In this document: positions 11,811 through 24,893 of the stretch, one piece after another | Layout of the letters: each line of letters begins with the position of its first letter | Position numbering within the stretch: position 1 is the stretch's first letter | The notes under the pieces: model-generated | What the model saw: the letters and a program-made list of their open reading frames with translations, nothing else | Database searches by the model: none | What the model was told of the DNA's origin: nothing | Translations under genes and position numbers: made by a program | Assembly (NCBI RefSeq): GCF_022965805.1 | Contig: NC_133116.1 | Location: forward strand, 2,108,001 to 2,172,000 | Direction: 5' to 3' | Source: Primulina eburnea | Taxonomy: Eukaryota > Streptophyta > Magnoliopsida > Lamiales > Gesneriaceae | Length of the DNA stretch: 64,000 nt

Positions 11811-12264
11811 AATGATCCAGATACCTCTTATATAACCCCGGATATCTCCAGATATCATCAGAGCACTTGCATAGAAATTGATCAAAATTCTCAAAAACTA
11901 ATATTTAAATATGATAAAATATCACACCCGTGGACGGAAAATATACGTGTATTCAATTCAAGAGTGGAACTAAATGTATATAATTAAAAATATGTAACCC
12001 CAGCAACATACGCTGACCTAAAATAATAACACCGCAGTTTTGTATCGTATAGTAATCAATTAAGCAGGGTCCGTGGAGTGTAGACCCCTCACTCTCCTGC
12101 ATAATATGCATGTAATAATTATTCGTAAGGCCTCATTTTTGTGCGTGTGGTTGTGTTCGCATTCATTGGCTCTTCCGTTTTGTCAATTTCTGATTATAAT
12201 GTTTAAGTGACTATTGCTTATTTATATTATTATAAATAAATCACAAGTTGTATAGATTCAGATC

Positions 12265-12308
<44 letters not shown>

Positions 12309-12810
12309 TGCAGGGTTTTTAGAGAATTAATTAATTAATTAATTAATTAGTAGTTCTTCAAATGAAGTATAAAATTGTAGGCGCGACTTGTGTGTATGTG
12401 TGTGACTGAGACGAGACTATCCCAGTTAGTCAGTCCACTGCAGAATGCATTTAAAGTAGGGTTCTTGAGGGCATCATTACACATCTACGTCATCATTGTC
12501 TATCCAATTCATTTAAATTTTATACAATATAGTAATATATATAATCATAGGTGGGAAAAAAATGATCAAATTAACAAACTTTTGCAAAAAATTTAAAATT
12601 CAAATCTTTTAAATTATATAAATTTAATTATTTTGTAATAATTAATATTTTTGTAATTCATGTTAATCAAAAACAAGTTTAACTATGTTACTAATTAAAT
12701 GATTAATATTTAATATAGATGTAACTCAAATTTAAATCTTATAGCAATGCAAAACTTCAAGGTAGGATAGTCACATAGATAGTTATTACTCCCTATCACA
12801 TTTTTTTAAA
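11811..12810. other. Intergenic region with TA and ATTA microsatellites
   Basis: (TA)n at about 12271-12303 and (ATTA)n at about 12325-12349. Otherwise no gene recognised; a 68-codon frame at 12390-12596 has no signature. Confidence 0.5.
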
Positions 12811-12952
12811 CTTGTGAGACGGTCTCACGGATCAATTTCGTTAGTCGAATATCTTATTTGGTTCATCGATGAAAAATTATTATTTCTTATTGTGAATATC
12901 GGTAGAATTGATCCGTCTCACAAATCAAAACTCGTGAGACTGTCTCACAAGC
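12811..12952. repeat. Palindrome-ended MITE-like repeat, copy 3
   Basis: Begins CTTGTGAGACGGTCTCACGG, contains the core TATCTTATTTGGTTCATC and GAATATCGGTAGAATTGATC, and ends CGTGAGACTGTCTCACAAG. Both end palindromes are present; the core is slightly shortened. Confidence 0.9.
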
Positions 12953-13981
12953 GATTTACTCGTATATTAATCAAATTAATCTCTATCACCTAGATAATAA
13001 AGATTTTGATGACGTTGAAAAATTGTTGTTTGTCGAATGTGTGAATCAATTAATTAAATCCTCCGTTTAAATACTCTTCCTATCCATATACTCTTACCCG
13101 CCGTCACTTTATAGCTAATTTTCAAGTAGTATTTGAAAAGTTTAATCCTTCTAATTAACGAGAATGGTACGTCTATGTCACCTCGATGTAAGAGACACGA
13201 ATTCGGTCAATGGACATCAATAATTAAAGAGACTTAATTGCAAAGTAAATAATTCACATTAATATTCTGTAAACGAAGACCGCAGATTAATGCGGTTTTA
13301 AAGAATGTTTTTTTTTTCCTCCAACTATTTATTGCACTCCTAAAAATACATAATTGATGGATTAAATATTAATGATTGATTTGAAAATTATCTTTTATTA
13401 ATATCACTAATCCTTCTCTCTTAATCCAGAGTAATATAAATTTATTTGTTATTTTACACATTCAAAAAATTATCGAAAAACCAAAGTTTACAGGAAAACA
13501 TTTCGTTCTATCGTTCTTAAATTCATTCAAAAAATAATTACATGTTTTCTTTCTAAATTTTTCCTAAAATAATATCCCAGACTGTAGATTTAAATTGAAA
13601 ACCATCGAATTCAAATCATAGATCATATATCTTTTATGGACTTTCGTAATAGGACTATAAAAACCAACAGAGAGTTTTATTTTGAATTATAATTATAAAA
13701 AACGATGGATTGTCTTCAATATTATCGTGTATAGTACTACTAGTAACAATCTTATCTACAAAAAATCTATATTGTTATTGTCTCTATTTTCACCTTTTTT
13801 TCAAATTTTTATGATTTTTTGTATGCTACAGAGCCAAAAAAATGGAGGTTAGGGCAAATTTTTTTTAAAAAAAAATTAGAGGGACATGAGCAAATATGTA
13901 TCCAACATGATGATATCACTAACTTGAATTTTTTTTAACTTGGATGATTCTATCGTTTGTTTTTCTTGACTTGAGTCGGTA

Positions 13982-14060
13982 TCTTGTGAGACACTCTCAC
14001 GAATCTTTATATGTGAGACGAATCAAACATACCCGTAAGACCGTCTCATACAAATTTTTG
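13982..14060. repeat. Palindrome-ended repeat, copy 4 (internally deleted)
   Basis: Both ends are kept (TTGTGAGACACTCTCACGAA and CGTAAGACCGTCTCATACAA) with the internal ~90 bp missing. Confidence 0.75.
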
Positions 14061-14173
14061 TCTCTTTACTTTCATTAAACAAATTAAGATTGTTTTTTTT
14101 TTTTTTAAATCAAATCTTTTTTTATCAATATATAACCAACATGATGATATCACTATTACTATTTACACAAAAT

Positions 14174-14268
14174 ATGTCACGAGATCGTCTCATAAATCAA
14201 CTGTGTATGATAGATCTCCGATCTTATTTTACTCATAAAAAATAGTACTTTTTATGCAAAGATATGAT
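14174..14268. repeat. Palindrome-ended repeat, copy 5 (fragment)
   Basis: Degenerate 5' end (TCACGAGATCGTCTCATAAA) plus the core AATAGTACTTTTTATGCAAA. The other end is lost. Confidence 0.65.
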
Positions 14269-14289
14269 TAACTGTTATCAAAATATTGA

Positions 14290-14296
14290 TATATAG

Positions 14297-14378
<82 letters not shown>
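14290..14378. repeat. (TA)n microsatellite
   Basis: About 90 bp of nearly pure TA dinucleotide repeat. Confidence 0.9.
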
Positions 14379-15604
14379 AATGATCACAGTCATTTATAAA
14401 TATATCGCGCCTATCAAATACGTACCACAATTTTAATGGCTAAATACTGATCGAGTTCATATATATAATACATCAGTAAAGAAGGCAATAAAAATGGATA
14501 CTAAATATAGAAGATTCACATTACAAATTAAATCGTACCGTACAAATGATAAACTTTTTGAAAATAGTATCAATACATGTGTGAAAATCTTTATTTTTTT
14601 ATAAATAAATAAATTTAACAAAAAAACCATAAATTTTGAAACATAGTTGATGGCAAATGTTTACTTGTCTGTCACATTCTCTCTCTTCTATTAATTGTAA
14701 ATTGTACAATAGCAAAATTACAAAACAAAACTCACTGTGCATGCCTTCAAGATTTTAAGGAATGGGCCCTTACACCATCTAGGCATGTTACTGTTGGACT
14801 GCATCAACAGTAGTACATCATATTATTTTTCTTTTTATTTTTTGTAAAACATTATTTTTCTTTTACGTAGTCAATATTATAATACTTTATTTTATTATTC
14901 TGATTGCAACTAATTAATATTTTAATTAACAGGATAAACCATATTTTAACAATCAACGTTTAGATCTTTGGTGATTAAATCGTTGATTCATACATATAAA
15001 TTTGGATTGATTGAAATTACATGGTATAATACATGTATGGGCATTTAAATAAATGCATGTGTGATCGTCTGTATGAAGAGTGAATTATTTGTAGTAAATG
15101 AATGGTCTTAGGGTCAATTTTGTTTAAGTAAATGGAGCAGGTAAAATACTTGACCAATTATCATGAGTTCGATCTTTTTGATATCTCGAATAAATCTATC
15201 GTATTGAGTTTTTCTAGTGCGGATTTAGAAACTATTATATTCATCCGAAAATTTATTTAATATAGACGTTATTTAAAATCCACGTCGTCTTATATTTATT
15301 ATTGAAACGATCATGGAAAGATTTTGTAGGTTGAAAGAAATTACAACTCATCTTAAAAAAAAAATTACAACTTAATAATTTTATCCACCCATCTTAATAA
15401 CTTATAAGGAAGATAAACTATTTAATATATGAAATAAAAATTATTAAATAATGTATCTAACCAAAATAAAAATAAATAATAGCACAAATATTAATTTAGT
15501 TCGCAAGTGTTTTCATGAGCAGCATATTACCGATATAACTCACCGCCGGTTTTTAAATAATTATTAATAAAGTAAAATAAATTATAGCGGAGACCCAAAA
15601 AACC
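14379..15604. other. AT-rich intergenic region, 3' side of AS2
   Basis: No gene recognised. Runs of A/T and short imperfect repeats only. Confidence 0.45.
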
Positions 15605-16198
15605 CTAAGACGGCTCCACCGGTGTCCGGCGTCCATCAGCTGCGGCCCCGGCTGCCCTGGCCTGCTGAAAGCCGCCCAACTGTCCCAGACTGGCAGACAT
15701 ATTCATGGCGAGGAAGCTACTAGCATCATACCCATTAATCACCGGTTGCTGCTGATGATGACTGGTAGGAAAGAACTGGTGGTGGAAGTCCCTCGCCGCC
15801 ATACCGCTGCCTAGGAGGTTGATCTGCTGATGGTGGTGGATGAAGCCGCCGTTGAGGTGATTCTGGTACTTAGAGAGCTCGGATTTGGCGCAGCTTAGGT
15901 CGATTTGAAGCTGGCGGAGCTGGTGTTGAAGGAGAGAGATGACGCCGACGCAGCCGTAGACGGGGTCGCGCAGCCTCATGTCGGCTTCGTAAGCGAGGGA
16001 ATTAACGGCGTCTTCACGCTGATGCGGCTGCAGCTCGTTAAGAAGTTTGGTAACGTTGCTGGCGCCGAAGACTTTGTGTACGTTGGCGAATTTCTGCGGC
16101 TGATCCGGCGGAAAGTACGGCGCGAAGACGCACTCCGGCTGGCATTTTCGACGCAGGAACTTGCAGGCGGCGCATGGGGAGTTAGATGATGAAGCCAT
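15605..16198 (-). CDS. AS2: ASYMMETRIC LEAVES2 (class I LOB-domain transcription factor)
   Basis: Single coding exon of 197 residues, close to the ~199 of Arabidopsis AS2. The LOB domain occupies about residues 9-110: zinc-binding block CAACKFLRRKCQPEC (C9, C12, C19, C23), GAS block FANVHKVFGASNVTKLLNEL, the DPVYGCVG proline motif and a leucine-zipper-like coil (VISLLQHQLRQLQIDL). Outside the domain a His/Gln-rich region and the C-terminal end DGRRTPVEPS resemble AS2 itself (whose tail reads DGRRTVDPS), which separates it from other LBD proteins. Known role: with the MYB protein AS1 it represses class I KNOX and abaxial genes in the adaxial leaf domain, in the nucleus. The ATG at 16198 gives the canonical MASSSNSPCAAC start. 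An untranslated leader intron is likely upstream. Confidence 0.95.
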   Translation of the reverse strand: MASSSNSPCAACKFLRRKCQPECVFAPYFPPDQPQKFANVHKVFGASNVTKLLNELQPHQREDAVNSLAYEADMRLRDPVYGCVGVISLLQHQLRQLQIDLSCAKSELSKYQNHLNGGFIHHHQQINLLGSGMAARDFHHQFFPTSHHQQQPVINGYDASSFLAMNMSASLGQLGGFQQARAAGAAADGRRTPVEPS

Positions 16199-17209
16199 GA
16201 AATGGAACCTGGCGTATCTATCAACTAAACTGCCATTAGATAGAATTTCAAGAAATAAAGATCTGCACAGGAGAAGAAGAAACTAAAATTCTATGTATGC
16301 AAGAACTGGTTTTAAACATGAAAACGTGGATCTTTTTTCTTTCGACTTTTTGTATGTATATATTACTTCTATGTGACCACACAATATAGAATTTTGAGAC
16401 AAGACAAGTCATCAAAAACATTCTTCAAAACCTAGTATTTTTTTTTTGGAAAGCATAAATTTCTTAAAACATACAACCCAACAGTAAATTCCGAGTATGA
16501 ATTTTGTTTAGTCAAAGAAATCAAATATATAATAATCTTGAAGCTAGATGCCTTTGACACATAACATTGGAGAGGCAAATCATTGACAGCTTTAAAGAAC
16601 TGACCCATAAATAAAGGTCGATTGAATTTAAGAAGATCAAAACCAAAACTACAGAAAAAAAGAATCTCATGACCAAATCTGGAAAATGAACGTTTTCTAT
16701 ACCTGCCGTTTATAAGTCTCCGCGTAGGATCTGTCAAATCTATAATATTCTTCTTCTTAGTGAAGCTTGGCGATCGTGAAATTTTCAACTTCGGGCTGTG
16801 TCAAGAAATAACAAGATGTAAAAACAGCTGCAATTAATTTCAAGAGTTAGCATACTGGATCCGGATATATATATATCTGATTCTGGGAACAGATAAAGCT
16901 CCATATCTAGCTATCCACTTCCAAACCAGAACCCTAAACATGTTCTCGAGCTCTATTTTTATACAGAAACAGAAAGAGAGCATTAAGTGTAAATTTGCTA
17001 CGTGAAAACCCTTTTTCAGTCTTGTATAATGTATGGATCTATGCAAGAAAATGAGGTATAATGACAAAAGAGTAGCTCACACTACGATAATCATTTTTGG
17101 AATTATTTCCTTTTTGCATGTTAATTAGTGAGTGACAAATCGCTAGAAAATGTGCGGAGAGAGGAGAGAGTGAGAGGGGGAGAGAAGACTATTAATTACC
17201 TCACTTACC
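16199..17209 (-). promoter_or_regulatory. 5' leader of AS2 with probable leader intron
   Basis: On the minus strand a strong pyrimidine tract and AG acceptor (CTTCTTCTCCTGTGCAG) end at 16263, leaving 64 nt of leader before the ATG. A consensus donor CAG|GTAAGT lies at 17209/17208, which would give an intron of about 950 nt. A second possible donor (TAG|GTATAT) lies near 17400. Short open frames inside this interval carry no signature. Confidence 0.55.
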
Positions 17210-18120
17210 TGTGAAAATAAGATTTTTGTGAGAAGCCAGATTTTTCCACTATCCGGATTTGATTTTAACACAAGAAATAATAATTACACAATCAAATAAA
17301 TCAAACGGAAAAAAAAATCAATTAAATTAGAACTATTTAATCACCTGAAACTACTCAAAGAATATATATAATAAAATAAATAAAGAAATGGTATATACCT
17401 AGACAGAAATTGGCCCTGTGATTCTGTTCCTCCTCTCGTTGAAAATTTAAAGCGCCTCGATTTCTGCAGTCAATCTTATTCTTCCCTTGTACAGTTCCCT
17501 CTTCGGGTTGCGTGTAGTTTGACAAGTAGGTGAAAACAAGTTTGATTCGGGTCTTTGCCTTTTAATTTCCCAGCTCGTTTGATGCACCCTCTCCTGTCAA
17601 ATTTTCCTCATAATATAAGTTCTTTGCCAGAGAAGTAAAGGTATTTTTTAATCATTCGAATATATTTTTTCGGTATTTTCAAGGATCATGCAAAAGGGTT
17701 TTCTTTTAGCAGCAATCTTTTCGCTTACTTAAGTGAATATAAGAAGAAACGAAAGTGTGCATATAAAGATGGTGAAAAGAAGGCAGCGCGGAAGAAAAGG
17801 AAGACCCTTATTTCATGAAGAGGGCTAGCTAGAAAGAGATATATATATATATATATTGGAGAATCAAGTGTATGTGTGTGTATTTGACTGTGAAAACAGG
17901 TGAAGGAAAGTCCCCCAAGACCAGAGGCAGTGGAAACGGGGAGAAAGCAAAACTATGGCAGCTAAAAATTAGAAAAGCAAAGTTAAGCTCACTCACAGTG
18001 GGGCGTGTGTGTGTTATTGCTGATTTCGTGTGCGAGGGGGGGGAGAAAGAAGGAACAAGCATTTGAAGTGACTTTATTGTTATTTTATGGGAGGAATGGG
18101 TGTGGGGACTGAGTATATAG
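17210..18120 (-). promoter_or_regulatory. Probable AS2 first exon and promoter region
   Basis: GA/CT-rich tracts around 17155-17185 and 17560-17600 and a (TA)n run at about 17839-17856. Transcription start not assignable by eye. No binding site is claimed. Confidence 0.3.
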
Positions 18121-18394
18121 GTATAATCACTATGACTATCTTACAATCTCAGAGTACAGAGATTTGAGAGTGAGTTGTCTACTGTCGTGACATGACCTTT
18201 CCTCTTCACCTTTTTTCATTATTTTTTTTTAAAAAAATTCATGTTACTGTCTTCTCATTTAGGGTTGGGTTGATGGGGCCAACGTACATGTATCAAAACT
18301 CAAAAGCATGTGATTTATGAGAGTTACAGAATTATAAGCTAATCAATCCTAAAAATAAGGGATAATAATTTTTTTTGTTCGTTCTATTTTAGAA

Positions 18395-18665
18395 TTTGGT
18401 TCACATATAAATATCTGAAGTTTGTTTTTGATGCATTATTAATTTTGTTTTTTTAAAATTTTAGTCTTAATTCATCGGAATGATGACGTTAATGTGATAT
18501 CGAAAATTAATGAAATGATGTCAGAAATGTTGACATGTTCGACACCATGTTGGCAATTGGATCAAAATATCCGAAAATTTAAATATAGGGAACTAAAACA
18601 AAAATTTGATTAGTTAATAGAATAAAATCCAAAATTTGGAGAGTTAGTGATCACAAAAAGTTATT
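18395..18665. repeat. Degenerate interspersed repeat
   Basis: Contains the words GATGACGTTAATGTGATATC and 'GGGAACTAAAACAAAAATTTG'-like text. A similar layout occurs in inverse orientation at about 55365-55600. Class not determined. Confidence 0.35.
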
Positions 18666-18890
18666 TCTCTAAAAAATAATTAAGGTTTTGTTTGAATGAA
18701 AATATTTGAAATCCATGAAATTATATATATTTTCATTGTTTAGATAACTTACACAAAAGAAATTCAAGTATATATCTAATCTCCATACTAATTTACACCA
18801 TAATCATAAAAAAAAGTACGATGAATTTCATTTTTTTAGAATATTGAAGTTATTTAAAATTCATTGTACATAGTATAATTATGAGTATGT

Positions 18891-19065
18891 CTTTTGTGAT
18901 ACGGTCTCACGATTTTTTATCTGTGGGACGGGTCAAGTTTACCGATATTCAAAATAAAAAGTAATAATCTTAGCACAAAAAAATAATATTTTTTTCATGG
19001 ATGACCCAAATAAGATATTCGACCAACGAAATTAATCCATGAGACCGTCTCACAAGAATTTTTTG
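18891..19065. repeat. Palindrome-ended MITE-like repeat, copy 6 (full length)
   Basis: About 175 bp: GTGATACGGTCTCACG at the left, core TTTACCGATATTCAAAATAA and ATGGATGACCCAAATAAG, right end CATGAGACCGTCTCACAAG. Confidence 0.9.
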
Positions 19066-21400
19066 TGTATAATGATAAGCTAGATAATTAAAAAGATGAA
19101 TTTGAGTTTGTCTCTAATTAACTTATTTGACAATGAAAATAAATTTGAAACCATGCATTAGAAATGACTCAATCCAAATAAAAGTAAGAGTATTTTGCAA
19201 ATTGCAACTGAGATATTGAAATATGTGATATGGGGATCCATATGAATTCTCAAGATTAAATATGTAATTCTTAATTGGAAAAATATCATTGTAGTTCTAT
19301 TTATATTGATGTATGACATTTCTAATCATGTATTATTTTTTGAATCAATTATAGTTTTATAACTATGTTTTTATTATCAATTTAAACCATTTTCTCTAAA
19401 TAAAATAATTAAAGCAATAATTTTATTTTTAAAATTTTTTAATCACGGAGTCAAAAAATCTGTTGTGACATGTAAATGTATTTATCAATATAAGTATAAA
19501 AATTTAATAATGATATTGGTTGTTAAATCACATTTTTTTTGCGAAAAATACTATAATTAATCGTCGGAACATAATTATATGATTATAATTGATTCAACAA
19601 AATATCAGTGACTAAAACTGTCACGACTCAATATCTACATAACTAAAATTGCCACTTCATCTTCTTACCTTTTTATGTATATAAAGAATACAATCATTAA
19701 TATTCTGTCGATGCTGGATCCGATCGAGTAAATAAACATGAAAGTGGGATGTTGCCCTTAAGTTTGTGCATCCAGTTTGGCTTTGAGTCACCTGTCCTGA
19801 TTTTAAATCGACTATTTATGGCTTTGTGGGCAGTTGATTTGGTCTAATTAGGTCACTCAGGTTTGGTTAATTAGGGTATTCAGGTATATACTGTGCAATA
19901 CATACATAAATTGAATGTTGTTTGAAATATTTTGGTTCGAATTGTTAGTTTGTCACTGTGCATGCGTAGCTTGTCACGTTTTTTTGACATATTGATATTA
20001 TTTTCCATTTCTAGTTATTATTTTTTTCCCCGGCTTTTCAGAAATAATTAAAGAACTGAAATCAAATAAAAATGTAACTATAAAAATGTATATTAGTAAA
20101 TATTAAATATAAATTCTATCATTTATGCTTAATAATCCCAAAAGCGTGCAATAATTTTTATATAAATTTTCGATAATCAAAATCGTTGGTTTGTCGACGT
20201 ACGCTTGCTTGGCTTCCTAATCACACTTGGTTATACACGGATAACGATTTAAGAAATATAAATGTATCGTTTCATCAACTTTATATTATATAATTCTTAG
20301 ATAATCAATGTAAATGTATTGTTTTATTTATTATGATAATCATTATATTATCTATACAATTTATTCATTTATTATGAGCGAGCTCCTTAGAATCTTCAAA
20401 TTTTGGTAAAATTTTGCTGATCGAACTCAAAAAAATAACGATCATAATAATATAAAAAAACAATTATTAGGAACAGAAACATAAACCAAATAAATTTATT
20501 AAAAAACTAAAAATACGATTTTATTTAATAAAATTAAATAAAAAAGAACGCAGAAATATATTTATCTTACGTAAGTATTTATTATATAGAAAAAAAATTA
20601 ACTTATACAAATGCAATGTGTACTTAAGTTTTCATGGAGTATTGTGACATCGGACATATAATATTCTGGTGAAAATTTAACTAAATATTCAAAAAGAAGA
20701 AAAAATTATTGCAGTAAAATAAATGATTTGTCAATATATGCTCAATGCTATAGCGATTTTGCTGAGGGAAAATATTTTTTAAACTACTTGGGAGAAAAGT
20801 GGATTCAATATTTGTTTTTTAAGAAAAGAAACAAAAGTTGATCCAAGGGTGTTGAATTCTGTCTGGAAGGGGACTGTGCGCAGGCTATTAAAGGCCCGAT
20901 CAAACCAAAATAATGCGTCTTTTATTACCAAAATATATTATAATTTACTCGGAAAATATCATTTATCACTAGTATGAAAATTAGAAAGAACATAAAATAT
21001 TTTATGAAAAATAAATGATCATATACTCCTCTATATTTTGAAATTTAAGCAATGATCCCTCCTTTTTTTAATCCAAATTTTATTTTAAAAGTGAAACAAC
21101 AAACATTATATCAAAATAGTGTTTATTTTATATTAAATTAATTAAAAATAATTTTTAAAATTATTTATCAGTATTCTTTGTTAAGAAAAATAGTTGATCA
21201 AATCATTAGTGTTTAATAAGTAACAATAAGACATCACATTTAATTGTTCTTCTTCCATGACAGAGGCCCATCTCAAATCTCTCAAGAAACTAACAGCATC
21301 GAGTTTGATACAGATGATTCTTTTCTTGGATATATATCTTATTATGAATCATATATAGAACAAAATTACTGCTCCTAAATACTAGGAAAACACGAAGGAA
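19066..21400. other. AT-rich intergenic region downstream of CYP97A
   Basis: No gene recognised in about 2.3 kb. Scattered A/T-rich simple sequence; 19575-19680 resembles the degenerate repeat at 18395-18665. Confidence 0.45.
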
Positions 21401-21417
21401 GTTTCATCTTGCAAAGC

Positions 21418-24400
21418 TTAAACTGGTTTCATATCTGGTACGTTTAGTGATGAGGAGTCAAGATTCGATTTTGGAATATTGAGCGTTGGGATAATGGGAT
21501 CTCTTCTTCTTGGTGTAACTGTCATCGTTAAGCCTTCTGTTGTATGAATTGTTGCTCCTGTAGTCATTTTAACCTGCAAAGCAACGTACATGACACAGAG
21601 AACATCAGTATTTTTAAAATATTTGTGTTACAATCGGAATGTGCGACTCACAGGAGGTGCTCCGAGGGCCATTTGGAAGTCGAATCTACGAACAAGCATG
21701 GCCACAGCTACTATATTCTGAAATCAGTAGATATGTTATAGCTAGTAATTTTATCACGAGTTGCGAGACGGAGATATTAGCACTCGATCAATTTAGAATA
21801 AATCACCTCAAATGAAGCAAACATGTCTCCGATGCATTTTCTTGGTCCTCCACCAAAAGGCAAGTAGCTGCAAAAGCAAAATTAACGACACTTCAACGTT
21901 CTCATTTCATTTATACAGGGTGGTACAATGAAACAAAATTCCTACTAGACTCTGAAGTTGCATTTCCGAACAGGCAACTAACAATCTCTCACCGTTTTTT
22001 GTAGCTTAAAATTTTAATTTATTTTATGTCATGGGTACTTTCGTAGTTCAACTTTGTTACTTCTTGGTAAAAGGGAACTGAACAAAACAACTAAAAATAA
22101 GTAAACGGTGTTATATTTCTGAACTAGTTGTATCAAAAAAATAATTCACACCTGAAATTTTGATTCGATTCATTGGGATTAGGACCATCTAAGGGCCATC
22201 TTTCAGGATTGAACTTGTCAGCATCTTCCCAATGTTTCGGGCAACGATGCAAATTCCAAACAGAAATGAAAATATCTTCTCCACTGCATGAAAATCACAT
22301 ACATGAGAAGGAAGCAATTACGAAAAATCAAGATTCAGAGGGAAAGAAACCAACCTTTTAATCGGGTACTCTCCGAGTACGTCATCTCCAAGAGACCGAC
22401 GAATCAAAACAGGTGGCTGGGGATAGAGTCTTAAGGACTGTAAAATATTGGGATGCGTTAAAGATATTTAAATGTAAAGATGCTAAAACCGCAAAAATAA
22501 CAGATGATATTTGGCAAAGGCATTTTCTCACTTCATTAATGACTCGAGTAGTATATTTAAGCTTCTTCATGTCTTCCATGGTCGGGAATCGATCGCCCAA
22601 AACTGAATCAACCTAAGAGCAAACAATGCAGCACTACAGTTATCACATGCAAGTGAGGGATGTCAAGTCAAGAAGATCCAGAAAAGTAGTTTTGACCCAC
22701 CTCATTTTGAAGCTTTGCCACGACAGTAGGTTCCTGCAGGTTATAAGAACATAAATGGGAATAGAGGTATCATAAGTTGTGTCCTGGAAAGGATTTAAAT
22801 GCCCAGAACACCACCTTGGAAAGAAGATAAAAGGTCCACGTGAGTACTGCGGCAGATGTTTCATGTCCAGCTATCAGCATTGTCATTAGATCATCACGGA
22901 GTTGTTTGCTCGAGACCTACAAATGACAGCATGAGAACCTAACTGCCATCATCAAATTCATTTGTCAATGCATACATTCAAATTACAGAACTGGTTATTA
23001 TACATCATCCCCAGATGCTAACAGGAAATGAAGAATACTAGGATCTTGTTCATTCATGTATTCCTCGTGAAACAGCAACTCTTCTTCGTCTACCATCCTC
23101 TGCAAATCCAAGAAATCAAAACAAAATAAACTTCCCAACAAAAACTTTATTTATGATACAAATGGTGATAGTCGATGATAGTACAGGAAAATGGTAAAAA
23201 TTAGTAGAAAGAATAAGCAAGCATATGATATGACATAAAATAATTATACCTTACATATGGCAATCAGATCATCAAGTGTATCATTGATCAGCTTCAGAGC
23301 TGCGTTGACCTTCTTCAGCTTCGGTGAAATATCTTTCCATATGGGAATCTCCCAAAGTGGAATCGGCGCAATGCTACGATCTTCTGCTTCTCGCAATACA
23401 GTGTATACAGCCTGCTCTAGGCCAGATGCAATGTATTAAACAGTGACATGTTAACAAGTAATTGGATGAAATCATACAAAGAAAAAACCAATACCTCGAT
23501 TATTCCAGTATCAACTTCTAAGGAATCAAAATCGTAGTTAAACACTGCTTTCCCAATGATATCTAATGTCAAACGGGAGAAAAGGGACTCCATCTCAACA
23601 TCCTCACCATCAGATGCAGCAGCATCGAGCTTTTTGCAGAGTCTGTCTGTGGCTGCTCCAAACAGCTTAAGCACTGCTGCTACAAACTAAATTTAGCATT
23701 GAGACGTAATATCAGAGAATAACATATAAGGAGCAATATTCATACAAGATAAGAAAACCAATTATATATTTCAGTTTGAGCATCTCTCCCACTAGAATAT
23801 ATACCGTCACAAAAAATAGAAGAGAGAAATATATACGAATTTTTTACAGCCATCCCAGTACTACCTTCTGATGCAATGCTGGAACTATAGCCCGTCTCCT
23901 GACACGCCATACTTCCCCATCAGCAGGTATAAGCCCTTTCCCCATCACAAAATCAAGAATTTCAGCTAAAATACCCTGGTAACGAGACCGAACATGGGTT
24001 TTATCATGAAGATCATGATTGCATAATAGGAAAGAAAAACCATGCACTTTTACACTACTTTACCTTCGAATAACCTTTTGGATTGTCTTTCAAAATATAT
24101 TTAGCAATTGCAGGATCCGACACTATTAAAAATGACTGCAATGCAAGCCTCAACACGATTACTCACTGAAATTACATTTTCAAGAGAAGGCATTAAAGGA
24201 AAAGGGAAAGCGAACCTTCGGACCGAATGTTAGCCTAAAAATTCCACCATAAGTTAAGTAAAGCTCATATAGAGGAACGAAGAAGGCCTCGCTTCTGATG
24301 GCAGAAATTGATCCTTTTGCCTCTGGGATTCTCGGGTAGTCCAAAGAACCTCCCGTCAAATTGAATATGAAGTCAAGCAACTCTTCCGGCACGCCAAATT

Positions 24401-24893
24401 TCAACAACTTGTTTTTCGTTTGCGATTGAAAGCTATCATAGACAAGAAAAAGACACACACAAATGCACAGTCAAGCTAGTCTTTTTAGCTACTAAACAAA
24501 GAACAGATAGAAATTCCGATTCACACTTAGCCTTCTTGACTGTAAATTCACCGGAGGATATTCGTGTCGACAGCTCGACACGGCGCTTCTCTTCTAAAAG
24601 CATCTCCACTTCCTTTACGGTGTCGTTTTGGAGAGCATCGCCATCACTCCCGCTGGGACCTCTCCCATTACTCGAATACGAGCAGCTAATCAACCAACCA
24701 CTCCCTGAACATGCGATTAACCAAAAAAATCACCCAAACAAAAACCATAAACTCCCAGATTATACATGGTGCAACTCGAACTGTACTCACCAACGTTTCG
24801 CCTAAGCTTAAGTTCGCGCTCGAGTCTGCTTCTGTGCGATTTAGTGTTGACGATTTGGGGGAAGAACTGAGGAAAAGAGAGGTTGGCAGCCAT
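21418..24893 (-). CDS. CYP97A3: CYP97A-type cytochrome P450, carotenoid beta-ring hydroxylase (LUT5)
   Basis: Sixteen exons: 24791-24893, 24527-24704, 24216-24432, 24064-24135, 23865-23975, 23495-23686, 23250-23411, 23004-23099, 22815-22916, 22701-22733, 22532-22612, 22355-22437, 22152-22283, 21807-21867, 21652-21717 and 21418-21573. All phases fit, giving 614 residues. The N-terminus ([20 protein letters not shown]) looks like a plastid transit peptide. Diagnostic CYP97A text: [61 protein letters not shown]450 hallmarks: I-helix [12 protein letters not shown] (the oxygen-activating Thr replaced by Ser, as in CYP97A3 as I recall it), K-helix [10 protein letters not shown], heme loop [14 protein letters not shown] with the Cys ligand. 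Known role: plastid hydroxylation of the beta-ring of alpha-carotene on the way to lutein, with CYP97C1. Exon 10 is only 33 nt. No lesion was seen. Confidence 0.96.

Noticed and set aside
7557..11830. CCAGATATCCTCT at 7557 and CCAGATACCTCT after the LINE tail as target-site duplication
   Set aside because: The match is imperfect and would imply 770 bp of unrecognised 5' LINE sequence; too weak to claim.
15905..16189. 94-codon plus-strand frame over the AS2 exon
   Set aside because: Antisense shadow of the conserved LOB-domain coding sequence.
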